Shown here in pieces: positions 46,911 through 61,416 of a DNA stretch of 64,000 bases (position 1 is the stretch's first letter; every line of letters begins with the position of its first letter). The notes below the pieces were generated by a model. The model searched no databases. It was given only the letters and a program-made list of their open reading frames with translations, and had not been told where the DNA came from. A program made the position numbers and the translations under genes. Source of the DNA: Monomorium pharaonis (taxonomy: Eukaryota > Arthropoda > Insecta > Hymenoptera > Formicidae); contig NC_050475.1 of the NCBI RefSeq assembly GCF_013373865.1, forward strand, positions 8,137,001 to 8,201,000, read 5' to 3'.

Positions 46911-48600
46911 CATTAAAGTCCTCGCGTTTTATTTACGTATCTTTTTGCCGCGCGAGGGAGACAACGGGTGGGCCTTTTAGCGCGCGACGATAGAATTCTC
47001 TTCTTTATTTAAATCCCGCCACTTTATTTGAGCCCTTGATGCTTCGTAAAAAAAAAAAAAAAAAAACGCTAGAAAAGTTGAAAGTCCCGTACCTTTTTCC
47101 CAGGACTCAGGTATATGTCCGCGGTTCTAGGCAGGCACCCGGCGGATACCCAGGGGGTTCCCCGCTTAAATCCAGGATCTTGTCTCTCTATTTGAATAAG
47201 ATTCATCCTGTTTATCATTTTCTACGATTTCACCCCTGTGCGCCGCGGTAAAGGCCTCACCCTTTCGCCCGCGACACACGTTACCTCGGGTACGCGCACA
47301 TTATACGTAAAAATCTTTTCCCAAGGGGTGAAATAATCACCCCTTCTCGCACTTTTACCCCTTCAGTCGTCAGTTTCAGACGTCAAATTAGAATTTTGTA
47401 CGGACCGGTTGGATGAAAATTTGATTTTCACCTGGTACCCATTCCCCCTCCGAATCCCTTTTTTCCTATACTACCCCTTTCTTACCATTGTTTGCGGCCA
47501 CGTTTATGCCTTTCTTCTTAGCAGCCGCGCAACGATGCGCATATTTCCGTTGATATTATATAATTTCCCTTCTTCGCATAAGCGAATCCACCCTGGAAGT
47601 AAAGATAAAAAAAACCGATAAAGAGCTATTATATCCTATATTCGAATTACATTTAATCCTAGCGGAATTTTATTTCATTTTCAGGCGTCTCGCGGTTTTC
47701 AAGTAAACGCTGAAACATCTCGACAAGTCGTCGATCAAATGCTCTATCGACGATAAACGCTCTCTATGCTATATCCCCCGTTCTCATCGATTCTACGGCG
47801 GAAAAAATCATCGATTAAAACCCGTTTTCCCCGGAGAAAACGTAGGATTCGTCGCAGCGAGGGTTCGCGACCTTTCCCGTAAAAAAATATACCCGTCTCC
47901 TCTCGGCGGCGAACGATCGTGCCTCGGGGCCCCTGACGCGCGAGATGACAAATGGATTTCTGGACTCGATCGCAACCACTCGAAGCCAACTCGGTCAACG
48001 CTGCACTTACCGTTTCCTTGAGCGTCGCCGAATTTGATCGATGGAGAGGCGCGATCACGCGTGGAAAATTCGCACCGCGCGCGTCGTGAACCATTCCGGG
48101 GCTTTCACGTGCATTCGTCGTACGTATCACGGAGCTAGGCAGAAATTCACGATTGCGACGAGAGATCGGCGAGCGAAAACTGCGAATCCTGTTACCTCCT
48201 TTTTTTACCCTTCTCCCTCCCTCTTACCTCTCTTGGCCCCGCGTTACGGATCGGCCGGACTATTTATTTTCGGTGTGTGTCAAAACGAGTGACTGATGAC
48301 GCCACGATGCTAATTCCACCATGTGGGAACTGATCGTTACCAGATCTCATCGTCGTGGAATAATAAAAACCGCGTGTACGAATAAAAGAGCCGGGACGCA
48401 GAATTGGAAAAAGCCGGGGCGACGATGCGCGTCCGATTTCTTGGAACAACTGGGACAACGGGTTGTCAAACGTTTCAGCGACACTGCCGTGTATTAATGG
48501 ACAGCATTGATATTCAACGTTATGTTATATGTCAAAGTAGAACGAAAGAGACAAGTCTAATTTCGACTTTGCCTCTACCAATCAAGTTTGATTTGAGATT
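46911..48600. other. Moderate to GC-rich noncoding block
   Basis: Contains an A19 run (47048-47066). The frame 47744-48130 minus is 128 codons long but matches no family I recognise. No splice-supported gene structure was seen. Confidence 0.4.
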
Positions 48601-49080
48601 ATAATATCAAGCTTTAACCCCGCTACTATGTTCGAATTTTTTATACTGTCATATAGTTTTGGACAATATAATTAAACAGCTGTAAAAATAAAAAAATAAT
48701 TTTCACGGAAAGGAGATTTTCCATTAACAGCTGAAATTATCAAATGCCAGAGAAACAGATTTCTAATTAAAATTTTAGTAGGTTTTATTTCTTACTGACA
48801 TTCTCTCCTTTTCGTGAAAATTATTTAATTAAATATACTCAAAGAAAACAGCAGAATAAAACGGAATAAGTAAATAACTCATTGCAGTAATAATATAAGA
48901 AGAATGTAATTATTAAAATCTGTTAGAACATTTTTATTCCAGAAGTTTGTAAAAACAATTGTTGATAATTCTTTCTTCGCTTTCTGTGCATTCACATAAT
49001 TACTTGCGTTTCGGAGAAAAGAAAAATCGCTCGATTGCTTGGCGAACAGCGAAATAATTGTTATTCCTATAAAATACCGT
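48601..49080. other. AT-rich block with an inverted-repeat element
   Basis: AT-rich DNA holding the inverted repeat at 48693-48827. The minus frame 48879-49193 is AT-driven and unrecognised. Confidence 0.45.
48693..48827. mobile_element. Short inverted-repeat element (135 bp)
   Basis: Positions 48693-48716 (ATAATTTTCACGGAAAGGAG at the core) and 48804-48827 are reverse complements with two mismatches. They are separated by 87 bp of AT-rich sequence. This is a MITE-like structure; the target duplication is not evident. Confidence 0.6.
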
Positions 49081-49708
49081 CTATTCGTATTAGGATACCG
49101 GTTCCTCTCCCCTCCCGTTCGTCCAATAGCGCGCAAAGAAGAAAAAAAGAAGGACAAAAGGAGAAACGTGTGCCGGAGAAACCTCCAAATCAAATATTGA
49201 TTCTCAGTTATGCCGCGTAGAGCGTCACGCGATGCGGGACCGCCTTTATTAAGTGATTACTCTCATTAGCTTGCACGCGATGCGCTTTGTAGCGGTCATT
49301 ACAAGCCGATGGGACACAAAATGGCCATTCTCCTCCTCCGTTCCGATACGAAATATCATATTTGTCTTCGTGTTAAATGCACGACAGCGATTGAATTTTT
49401 ATTGAACAATTATAACAATAAAAGAAAAAAATATTAATCTAATTAGCGCGAACAATGCACGTTTCATTAATAACGAATGCAGCCACGTTTTGTGACATTT
49501 TTCTCGCATTAAAATATCCATTGCGCTTTTTTATCCCTAAGCTGCATCCTATGCAAATGGCTGGCCTCAGATGGTACGATGGAAGTTGCAACGAACAAAG
49601 GAAAATCCCTTCTAGCCCCGTTACAAAAGGGTGTCAATATCGTGTGCATTATCGCTCAAATGCACGTCATTAATATTATTATCGATTGCAAGTATCGACG
49701 TAGCCTTA

Positions 49709-49744
<36 letters not shown>

Positions 49745-50650
49745 CTGAATTTATATTGGATTTAAATAGCGCTGTTCGCGGTCGAGACGCGACGATAAAC
49801 GAATTGCCTCTACTTAACTCTCGCAAACACGATAGCGGACCACGAAGCCAGAACGAATATTTACGTCAAATTCAAACAACGACGAAGTGTTTAATACACG
49901 AATCAAGTGACGAGGTGAAGAAACGCGCCAGAAACGCGACCTTTTATAACGAGACATCAAAGCAAGCCGCAGCCGTTTGAATCGCAGCAGTGAATCTAAA
50001 TAATCTGCAGGGCATTCCATCAAAGTTAAAGAAAGTGTAAGACTCGCGTTTTCCCGCTAAGTCTGAATCGCAGCACGCCGCGGATTATTCGGTCACGTGG
50101 GTCACCGAAAAGAAGAAAAGCGACGGCTCGAATCTAAAGGGTTCGATCCCGATCGATCCCGATCGCGGATCGATTAGCGCCCGGACGGTTTGACTAGCGC
50201 CAGCGCGAGTCGCGCAGTCGGCGGACTTTTTGCGTTGCGGTTTTCACCGTCGGTTATTTCGCCTCTTCTCTCCTATTCTCTTCCTCCTCCACCTCGTCCT
50301 CCCCATTTCACTCTGCAATCGACCGACGCGCGATTCGTCCATTTGCTCGTCATGGCTTGAATTCTTCCCGACCGATCGACCGGACGACGAACCGGCCATT
50401 TGGAATTCGATCAGAAATACTTAAGTTGGCGCGTCTGCTGCTTTCCTCCATCCCCCGGCCCGCCGCCACCCTCCGCATCCGTTTCTTTCGCGGGCACACC
50501 ACACGCCCGGGGCTCCGTAAGTCACCGATCGGTCTCCTTCGCCAATCGGTTAAGCGCGCCGCTCGACATCGAGTGGATGAGCTTTCATCCTCCCACTCCG
50601 TTTGTCCGTCGTGACGATCCCAGAGACTCCCGAAAGAATTTAAATTAGTC
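49081..50650. other. Mixed to GC-rich noncoding block
   Basis: Holds a (TG)n tract and CpG-rich DNA at 50040-50640 with repeated GATCCCGATC-type words near 50142-50165. Frames at 49579-49980 plus (crossing the TG tract) and 50350-50730 minus have no recognised domain. Confidence 0.4.
49710..49742. repeat. (TG)n microsatellite
   Basis: Pure TG tract of 33 bp. Confidence 0.9.
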
Positions 50651-51382
50651 CCCGCGCATATCAAACTAAAAGCTAAAATTAATTGATTTATGGATGCCAG
50701 ATCGCGACTTACGGTCCACTGCGAAGGCAAATGTCGCCGTCGGTTCGGTTTACTTGACTTTTGAGTTTAACATCGATAAAGCTGCATTAAAAAAATTGCA
50801 AATTTTTGACTTTCAAAAAATTTGTAAGGCTTTGACATTTTTAATTTATTTTATTTTATTTATTTTATTTAATATATATATTTATACATATTGATGATTA
50901 GACTGTTTAATAAATGTTTAAATATGTCAAACAAATTAGTTTAATATGTCATGCGTACGAAAGTTTTATTTCATGAATTTTAGCGTAATTAGGAAGCGCG
51001 GAACGTTATTTATTGCAACAAGAAGTAGACATATAAATTTACATCAAATGGAACCGCCTAATTTAAGAATCTTGGCATAGTCTTAGGATATACTGGCAAC
51101 TTATCATTATATATAATCATCGCGTAATGATTGATCGTTTCCACCGTGATCATAAATTCTCGCTATGTGTGTACACCGCATTTACACCATGTAACTGTTT
51201 GAGCAAATGCTGACAAAAAAATTTCTCACTCAATGACCACTTTTATTCGGCGCTTAACATATATTAGTAGTTAAAACAAATCTTGTATTGTTGTAAAACA
51301 GATCTTTTTAAGTTTTAATAAAAAGAGGGATGCTTCAGCGATAGATAACACGCGTACACTGATAGCGTACACTGATAAAAAA

Positions 51383-51660
51383 GGTACTGATCATATTCTA
51401 CACAAAATAATTGTACACGATCAGAATATTCTACACAAATATATTGTACACAAAAAAATTATACATGGAAAACTGTGCACAAGAATTATCCTTGAATTAA
51501 AAATTGCAGCCGGATATATTGTGCGTAGAAAAACTGTGTAGTGGACAGTTTTTTCGAAGATAATTCTTGTGCACAGTTTTTCCACGTACAATTGTTTGTG
51601 TACAATATATATTTGTGTAGAATATTCTGATCGTGTACAATTATTTTATATAGAATATAA

Positions 51661-51668
<8 letters not shown>
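51383..51668. mobile_element. Long inverted repeat with ~112-nt arms
   Basis: The left arm (51383-51494) begins GGTACTGATCATATTCTACA and ends AAGAATTATCCTTG. The right arm (51555-51668) is its near-exact inverse, starting CGAAGATAATTCTTG and ending ATAATCAGTGCC. The spacer is 60 nt. Within each arm the words ATTCTACACAAA and ATTGTACAC occur twice, so the arm itself grew by duplication. It has no coding capacity. Confidence 0.8.
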
Positions 51669-52005
<337 letters not shown>

Positions 52006-52850
52006 CTTTTGAAGTGCGGTATTGTTTCTAATCTTGATCTGGAATTTTATTTGACAAACTAATTGCGATGAGACATGCTTTCACATTTCACTTTGCACAG
52101 TCAAAGATCGAGCCGTGGAAAGATTAGGAACGCCATCTACTAAATTATCTACTATAATCTGCAACTCTACCGCTTGAATGGGCCTACAATCGGCGTTTAT
52201 ATGATTCTACTTTAAGATTTGGCACTACCAGCATCCGATATAGTACCACCTTTTACCATCGCGTAGAGCTCCACGTTAACGGCACGCTGCAGGAATAGCT
52301 TACCACGCGACAAATGACAGAAATTTGAACTTTGTTTTAATTACAATCGGCTACAGTCGAATTTTTATAAATAAAGATATGTAATAAAAAAATTTTAATA
52401 CAGCCTAAACTATTTTAATTTTTTTACTAGGAATTTACACTTATTACAAAAATATCGACAAGAGATAACTGATCCTTTAAGATTTCCATATCACGATAAT
52501 ATTAATTATTATACATATTTGCAACGATTTACACGCTACTAAAATTAATAAGAAACTGACAAATCTATCATATAAATTAACAAACTTTGATATAAATTAT
52601 ACATCTTTTACACACACCCTCATACATGTGTACATTACATACATATATGTATTTATGTATGTATGACGTATTAAATATGTATATATGTATATGTACATAC
52701 GTACATAAGTAGAGTAAAAAATAATTTCAACTTTATCAATTTTATTTGCAGTAATCTTCATAATTTCCATTTTTATTGCAATAATACGTCAAGATATTTT
52801 ATTGCACGCCTTGAAAATGTCAAGTAAGAATGATCACCACTCTCGTCTAG

Positions 52851-54370
<1,520 letters not shown>

Positions 54371-55970
54371 CTTTTTTATCGTTAAAATGCATTTTTCAGA
54401 AGAATAGCAAATTCTTCTTTATAAAGTTCCCTCTTTTCGTCATTAAAAATTCTACCTCATCTCAGCAATTATGCTAAGAAAATGCTCGCAGATGACAAGT
54501 ACTCGTACCACTGGTAGAAAATAAAGGAGATAAAACATCTTTAACAATTTTCATTCCTGGAATAAGGTTCATTATGCGAAGTAAAAGACTGTTCGGACAG
54601 GTTCATCGCACAACCAAAATAGTTGGAGCCAACCCGTTGCATTCTTACGGAAAGCTCGGAATAAAAAAAAGAAGACAAATGAAAGATACCGCGAGGAATA
54701 TCCTAAGAGAATCCAATCAAAATGAGTAACATTAAATCCCCGTCAACCTCTCGTACAAATCTCAGACACGTTCGCGTTCAATGAATTCCGGAGGAAGATT
54801 TACATCGGTTCCGCGAAGAATTCCTCCTTATTGAGTACAAACTGTCAGGGCGCGTAAAGCGAAAAGAATTTTATTATTCTGAATTTTATTAAAACTAACC
54901 TTCCGTCGACTCTATCTTAATGTCTTACGCCTTTAAATTTTACGGTAACACAATTACATTATTCAATACTCGATTCGCATGATTAAATTTTTAAAATACA
55001 CAGCATTAATACGAAAAATCTATAGAAAAATCTTACCAGAGGAAGGGGACATTGCGAAATCAGTAAGGCGTTTTAAAATTAATACTAATATCGATGAAAC
55101 AAAAGAATTGAGGGCTCTTCGGTACATTAGAGCACATCAATACATTTCCGTTGAATTTTCACAATTCAGTGAGCACAGAATAATTCTCAACATTTATCGA
55201 GCAACAATTCCGTCCAATTTTCTGATCGATTCACCTCATTCTGGGTAATGCTTCCCACCTCGGAGAGAGCTGGTATACGAGTCAGCATCCATATTTCCAG
55301 ATTGTGTTCCGTAACAACGAGGGTTGCTTCGATTGCTACTGAAATTGCTGGAAGTCACGCCGTTCGACGAGAAGATCTAGTTCGCGATAGAGACGCGAAA
55401 TCGAAATCATAAAAGTAAAGGGCTCTCAGGTTACGAATGTGTGGTCGTACCCATCGAATTTAATCCCATAACTTGACTCGTCTAAACGTATTGCTCTTTG
55501 CGGTATTAAAAAATAATGGAATAAAAGGAACACCCTCCGTTAGAAACGTATAGTTTGATAGCGTAAAAAAAAAACTGACCTCGACGTTGTTTCAACATCT
55601 AATCAACGTAGAATTGACGTTGACATTGATTTGACATTTAGAAAAATTCAACTATACGTTTTTGACAGTCAAAAACTGGTTGTAAAGACATACGGACGGT
55701 TTTTCATTCGAAAAGTGCAAAAAAGGTAAAAAAAAAAAAATACTTTTATGCACTCGCACGTAATTTATAGGAAGAATTGTAAATATAAGATTCGTCATAA
55801 ATATTTATGTGAGACATTGATGGTTCGGTGTTGATTCTGTTGGCATAGTACGGAATATCGTAGGAAAGACGTAGAATAATCTGGGATGCAACGGTATGGA
55901 TAACATTCCATATATAAGGATCATCCTTCCCCGTCGTAGAATAAATACAATAACGTACGTCCGGCGCGGA
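54371..55970. other. Mixed AT-leaning noncoding block
   Basis: The frame 54979-55248 plus (89 codons, ATG) has an ordinary composition but no recognised family. An inverted-repeat element lies at 55543-55663. An A12 run lies at 55729-55740. Confidence 0.4.
55543..55663. repeat. Inverted repeat enclosing CAACGT/ACGTTG words
   Basis: GAAACGTATAGTTT (left) is opposed by AACTATACGTTTTT (right). The interior holds several copies of the words GACGTTG and CAACGT, giving nested complementarity. It is a possible small foldback element. Confidence 0.45.
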
Positions 55971-56476
55971 TGTTACGCGAACTGTTCGCGAGTATACGCG
56001 GCTGATAAGCGCGGCTTATAAAATATTTTATTTACGGACGTTGCTCTCCTTTTTACGAGAGCTTTTTCGCGGCGTGTCGCCCATTGCGAAGTATCCGCCG
56101 TGTGCAACATCCATAATCCAAAATCGATGCACCGCTGTTTCAATGCGAGTTTAACGCCCCGTGACCGTGGTGTTACGATGACATCGGACAGCGTAATCCT
56201 CGTGATTCCGAATTTAGAGGGATCGTCAATTTGGTACGTTCTCGCTCGTATATATCCGATCAGTCGCATCGAAAGGCAAGCGTGATTTCTGCCTTTGATT
56301 TCTCTTTAAAACACGTAATCTTGTTGCGCCCGGCAACGAGTGAAGATAAAGAATGTAAAAAAAAGAGAAGAGAAGGGAGAGGGGGGGGGGAGAAGAAAAG
56401 AAGGAGCGATCTTGCGCCAATCTTATCGACGCGAGGGGGCGAACGAGTCCATTCAAGAGAAGCGAGAGATTCCGCG

Positions 56477-56482
<6 letters not shown>

Positions 56483-56518
<36 letters not shown>
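56483..56518. repeat. (TC)n microsatellite, one G interruption
   Basis: TC dinucleotides, pure from 56483 to 56507, then GTC and TC again to 56518. Confidence 0.9.
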
Positions 56519-57833
56519 GGCGGTGGTGGCGGCGGCGATGCCGTTGGTCCGACAGGTAGTCCCGGTGGTCCATCCGTGTCCTTCGGCGCGCTGGTGGCGC
56601 GACCCCGAGTGTATCGAATCGAGGATCTTCGCAGATTTTCGGAGAGCTTCGTTCACCCACGAACAGGCTCCCGCGGGTTCTCCCGGGCACTCGGTGCCGC
56701 CGCTCAGTGTACTGCGTGGCAGCCTGGACCGCGGGTGGCCTCCGCAGCCTCCGGCCGACGGCGCATGGAACGCGTCAGCGCGCGGTGCTTGCGTGCTTTC
56801 GAGAACGCACACGAAAACGCGCCCGCTCGCTCGTGCGAGCGCGCGTCCCTCTGCGTGTTTTGGAACGCACGCACAGCATCTGCCTGTGCAGCAACCACCA
56901 GCGCGCGCGGCACATGGTCCTCCCGTGGTGCCCTCCCGACGGGCAGGCATCCCCGATCGCGTACGTCGAGGTCAGCTCTCCGCACGGGGTGATTCGATCA
57001 GTAGCGCGAGCGTGGCACGAGCGCGACAGCCAGCGCACGCAGTAAGGAGCAGGGGAAGGGGTCCAGCGGTGGCGCGGGGAAGCGGGCCACCCGTGTCCTT
57101 GTGTCATGATCGGTTTCGAGGTCCGCGCGCGACACGCCGTCATTAGCTGACTGAAAAACCACTCCAAGGTCGAGCACGATGTCGGGGAACCAGAGGAACC
57201 GCGGCGGAACCAAGGAAGACCCGATATCGCGACGGCCAGCACGTGACGTGTCGCGGAGGTCCCCGGCGGGGAAGTCGTAGCAGAATGTATTAGGCGATAT
57301 CGGTCCGATCGACGGGGATCGGGGATTATCGATCGATCGAGCGAGCGAGCGAGCGGGCAAAACGACGGCGGTGGTCGAACCGCGAGGAATTGTGCCTGCC
57401 AAAGTGGTTCGAACCTGCGACACGCTTACTCTCGCTGCATGCGGAGAGGAGAGAGCCGTACCATTTCACCGTGGATAGGATCCGCGGGAGATTTGCGGCA
57501 AGCCGAGCATAGGTACGCGCGCGCACGAGCGTGTCACACGCGTGCACCGGAGTACACGCGTCTCTAGCGATGCACAGCATAGAGACCCTACCACCTACGG
57601 TATGATGCGGTTCTTTGCTCTCGATAGCTAAAAGCGGGTAATACACGGTATTTGTGGCGATAAAAGCGGACTACTACTCGAGACTGCGGAAAGGAGAGAG
57701 GGACTGCCAAGGAGAAGAGCGACGGAGACGGGAAACGAGAATAGGAGGAAAGACGGGGGAGAGAAATTGCTCGTGAGAGAAGCGGAGGGGAAAGAGGGAG
57801 AGAGAGGGGTAGAGGGAGAAAGGGGGAGGGGGG

Positions 57834-57859
<26 letters not shown>
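57834..57859. repeat. (GA)n microsatellite
   Basis: Pure GA tract of 26 bp at the end of a 200-bp purine-rich run. Confidence 0.9.
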
Positions 57860-57864
<5 letters not shown>

Positions 57865-57870
57865 TAGAGA

Positions 57871-59000
57871 GTAATGATCGTGACGACGGTCGTGCGGACA
57901 AATGAACACCTCGGCACAGCGTTTGGGATATTCCAAGTAAGTAGCAATGCGCAACGCCGTGCGTTGTATTATGCCGCGGAAACGCTTGCTTTGATATATA
58001 CGCGTAGTTTTAAGTACTACTATTTTGGGCGAGGGAAATTAGTTTCCCCGAAGGCAGGAGCAAACGACGCTACAGAATAAAGAAAATGGGGCTACGTGAG
58101 GCGTAAGGATTTCCAAGTTCGACCTCGACGAATCTTTTCAACCGTATCAAAAATAGAGAGATCGATACGTCTCGTCTATCTAGCATACCAAACACCGTCG
58201 AGGAAAGTTAGAGTAGGTGGGAGAAAACTTTCGAGGGTAGGAATTTTCCGAACGAGATTTTTAACTGAACCGTCACACTGTGCGACGACTACTTGTGATG
58301 CGCGTTCCTTTCTTCTTTTTTCTCTTTCTCTCCTCTCCTCCCTTTTCTTCTTTCTTCTTTTTTTTTTATTTTCTGGCACTATCGCTTTACGCTCGGGAAA
58401 TTTTATCGCCGGTCATTTTTCAAGCCTGGACCATCGATGGGGATCATGGATACTGGTAATGGATGCATGCGTAACGCCTAAGCCAGCGCATTTGGTGCGA
58501 AATCCAACACGCGGTTAGCATCGAATCGACCGATCATGCGGCACATCGCGTATACATCGTGCGCGGGATCGTGCGCTTAACGATAGCTTTCACGCGAAAA
58601 CTCCCGGAAAGTTCGACCAACCGCGACTAAAAAAAAAAAAAAATAAAAACGAGAAAGGGGAAAAAGGTACAAAATTCCCGGGCCAGTGTATTAGCGGTAT
58701 ATTAATGACCGGGGAACTGAATCCGATTTAATTTATTCGATAAGAGTTTAAACCCGGGACGCATTTAATTGCTCCGATACCAATTGTCTCGTATAATTCA
58801 AAGAAAGTTTTTCTATTTCACTTTGAAATTGCGTTTGGCGGCGACGTTGGCAGAGCGCTGTCGATATACTTGAAGGGTATGACCCCGAGGTTCGCCCGAC
58901 CCGTTTTTCAGGATTTTCCAAAGCGACCGCTTTCTGTTGTTTGAATAAAAAACTATCGGACTATTCGTTTCTAAATCTTTAATTCTCCTTAATGGTACCT
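57871..59000. other. Moderate-GC block after the GC-rich region
   Basis: Contains a possible exon end at 57937 (see findings), a T-rich stretch at 58310-58375 and an A14 run at 58628-58641. No conserved frame was recognised. Confidence 0.4.
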
Positions 59001-59355
59001 TAAGCGAAGCGAGGAAAAGCTTTTAATGTCTTTCCTCTTTCAACATTTAATTCCATAAAAAAATTACAAAGTAATATATTTTGATTTCTCATTTTCGCCG
59101 TGTTCAAGTCTTTATTTAAGCCGAGTCAGAGATCCGAGATCGCATTCTTCTATCTCTCCCCGTTAATTAAAGCCAGATGGAGCCATCCCGGAATGTGTCG
59201 GGACCGATCAATCTTCGCGGATCACACTGCCGCGTGCAATACCGCGTGAGATGGATTACATCCGACTCAAAATTTGTAGAACTTCTTCGAGTCGGGTCGT
59301 ATACCACGTCGATGTATAACATTAGCATTTATATGGGCGCGCCGGGGCAAGAATC

Positions 59356-59376
59356 CGCGCGCGCGCGCGCGCGCGC
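59356..59376. repeat. (CG)n alternating tract
   Basis: Twenty-one bases of strictly alternating C and G, the second such tract in the window. Confidence 0.85.
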
Positions 59377-61361
59377 CTCGGAAGCGAAATCCAAACGACG
59401 ACGGAGCGGAGACCCGACGGAAGAGAGGTGTCGCGAGCAGAAGCGAATCGGGGTTAACGGACGAAGGGGGGAGGAGGCGACAGAGAGGACGAAGGCAAAT
59501 TCCAGCGTAGCGCCGCGTCGGGGACAAGTCAACATATTTTTCGACGTCGTCCCGGAATCAACGTCGTCGTCGTCGTGGCGTCGACACACGCGGCATATCG
59601 CGGCTTGAACGCTCGCGGATATGCGACACCGACATTTCTCGAAGCACGTATACCAGAGGGTTGCTTGAAAATTTGATTCCACCCGGACTGTGTCATCGAC
59701 TTATCGTCGCAGTAACAAATTCCTCGCACGCAAATCCTCCGCGGAAATTTTTCTATACCGCCGAGTTTCCGCGAGCAAGAAAGGCCACCCATCCTCCCCC
59801 CCCCCCGCCTTCCCCTCTCGGGGGTTGTAATTTTACCCAAAGATACATCGCGTCCGCGTCCAGGAGGGGAGGCTGTATACAGCATTTATATTAGCATTTA
59901 TATAAGGGTAGAGTAACTACGCTCCTTCCACGGGCCTCTACGTGCTCGGCGCAAAAAAGAACTAGCGAAAAATATCCACGCCGCGTAAGATAAGTACACT
60001 CCTTCCGCCTCCCGCGGCTCGCGCGATTCGTGCCGAAGCGTTTCGCAGAGAATTAAACAAACCGGAGGTTCACAGTTATACATTGCTCTAACGCTCTAAC
60101 GTGAGGGATGCATAAACTTGGGGGTATTTTACATACAAGACGTCGGGTTTACAAATGCGAAATTAGGAATATTTATTCAAGTAACGGCGCGGCAATAACT
60201 CCCACGGACTCGTACCAACTTGGTCGGCGAGTCAGAAACAAAGGTTAGTTGTGAATAGAGCGGGGCTAGGGCAGTGAAAAGAGCCGATGGTAGGGGTACG
60301 TGCGAGCTACGGGGATGTAAAGCGGGGTTTTGGAAACGCGGCGGATTACAAATAGCGGAGCACACAATTAAGTTGGACCGTCAGACCGTGACCGAAGTTC
60401 TCCCCGGAAAGAGATTACCGGCTAATTATCAGTTTCCAAAAAGCGCATTCCTAAAATTACAGCCGCGCGCGCGCATCTCTCCTCTCCTTTGCCCCCGTTA
60501 AGTTATCCCCGAGCTAGTAGAGAGTCCAGGTGGGTTGGCTGACTAGTTTGGCTGAACTAGACAGTTAACACACAAACACACACACGCACACAGAGCCGCG
60601 GAGAACAAGAGAACGGAACGGGTGAGGGAGCCGAGCGTACACGCGCGTGTGTTTTAGGCGCGATAAGTTGCACCCTGTACGGTGCATTATATTAACGTGC
60701 GCGCACACAGACGCGATTAGCTCCGTTTCATCCGCCCTCACGTGTAAGTGGTGACGAGATCTAGACACAAGTTGTAGAAAGGAGGGCGGAGGAGGGGGGG
60801 GGGGAGAGAGAGGAAGATGAGGAGGGAACGGGATTCACCGCGCCACGTACAGTGTTACTTTATTGCTCGCGTCAAAGGCAATCTGCCCTCTTCGTATCCT
60901 CTTCCTCTTCCCTCGTGCTCAACCCCGTTTTCCTAACGCGGTACTTTGACGATCGCGAACACGGTCGCGTCGCGCGGCCCACAAATGCATTTTCGCGGCT
61001 TCACGTCGATCGCGAAATTGCCGGCACGCTCGTAAAGCGTCGCTTTTCCCGCGAGACGCTCCTCCGCTTTTTCTATCCGCGCGCGTTCTTTTTCCATCTG
61101 ATCAGACAGGCTGGAGGCAACGACGTCGTTATTCCGGGAAACAACGTCGCCGATCTGGCCAATGTTGTAGCATTCGTAAGAAGCTCATAAGGAAATAAAA
61201 AAGTTTCCGTTGCCGAGGAGAGGGTAAGCGGCGGGATTTCCAACGCATATTTCATCTCCAGAAAGCATATTTTATCAGAGACGACCGTAAGTTATTCGAA
61301 AGTTCGTCCGGCAAGTTTTATCCTTCGAGAATAAATCGCAAAAGACAAATCCGTACTCCAC

Positions 61362-61362
<1 letters not shown>

Positions 61363-61414
<52 letters not shown>
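61363..61414. repeat. (TC)n microsatellite, 52 bp
   Basis: Uninterrupted TC tract followed by C/T-rich sequence to about 61440. Minus frames through it encode Arg/Glu runs. Confidence 0.95.

Positions 61415-61416
<2 letters not shown>

Larger units (their letters stand above)
55971..57870. other. Most GC-rich block of the window
   Basis: The densest CpG region, especially 56520-57260, with a TC tract (56483-56518) and a purine-rich run at 57660-57860. Long frames occur in at least three frames and both strands (for example 56340-57146 plus and 56775-57242 minus). Simultaneous opening on both strands argues that base composition, not coding, keeps them open. It could be a promoter or 5' UTR region for a gene to the right, but this is inference. 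Confidence 0.45.

Noticed and set aside
47048..47066. A19 run as the tail of a retroposed element
   Set aside because: No target-site duplication or recognisable SINE/LINE body was found upstream.
50135..50165. GGGTTCGATCCCGATC, resembling a B box
   Set aside because: It belongs to a run of GATCCCGATC-type words and has no cloverleaf around it.
56231..57423. Several 140-270-codon frames on both strands
   Set aside because: Both strands and at least three phases are open together in extremely GC-rich DNA, no frame is favoured, and no motif was recognised.
57405..57425. GGTTCGAACCTGCGAC, resembling a tRNA B box
   Set aside because: No A box, D arm or anticodon arm at proper spacing on either strand, and the T-stem does not pair.
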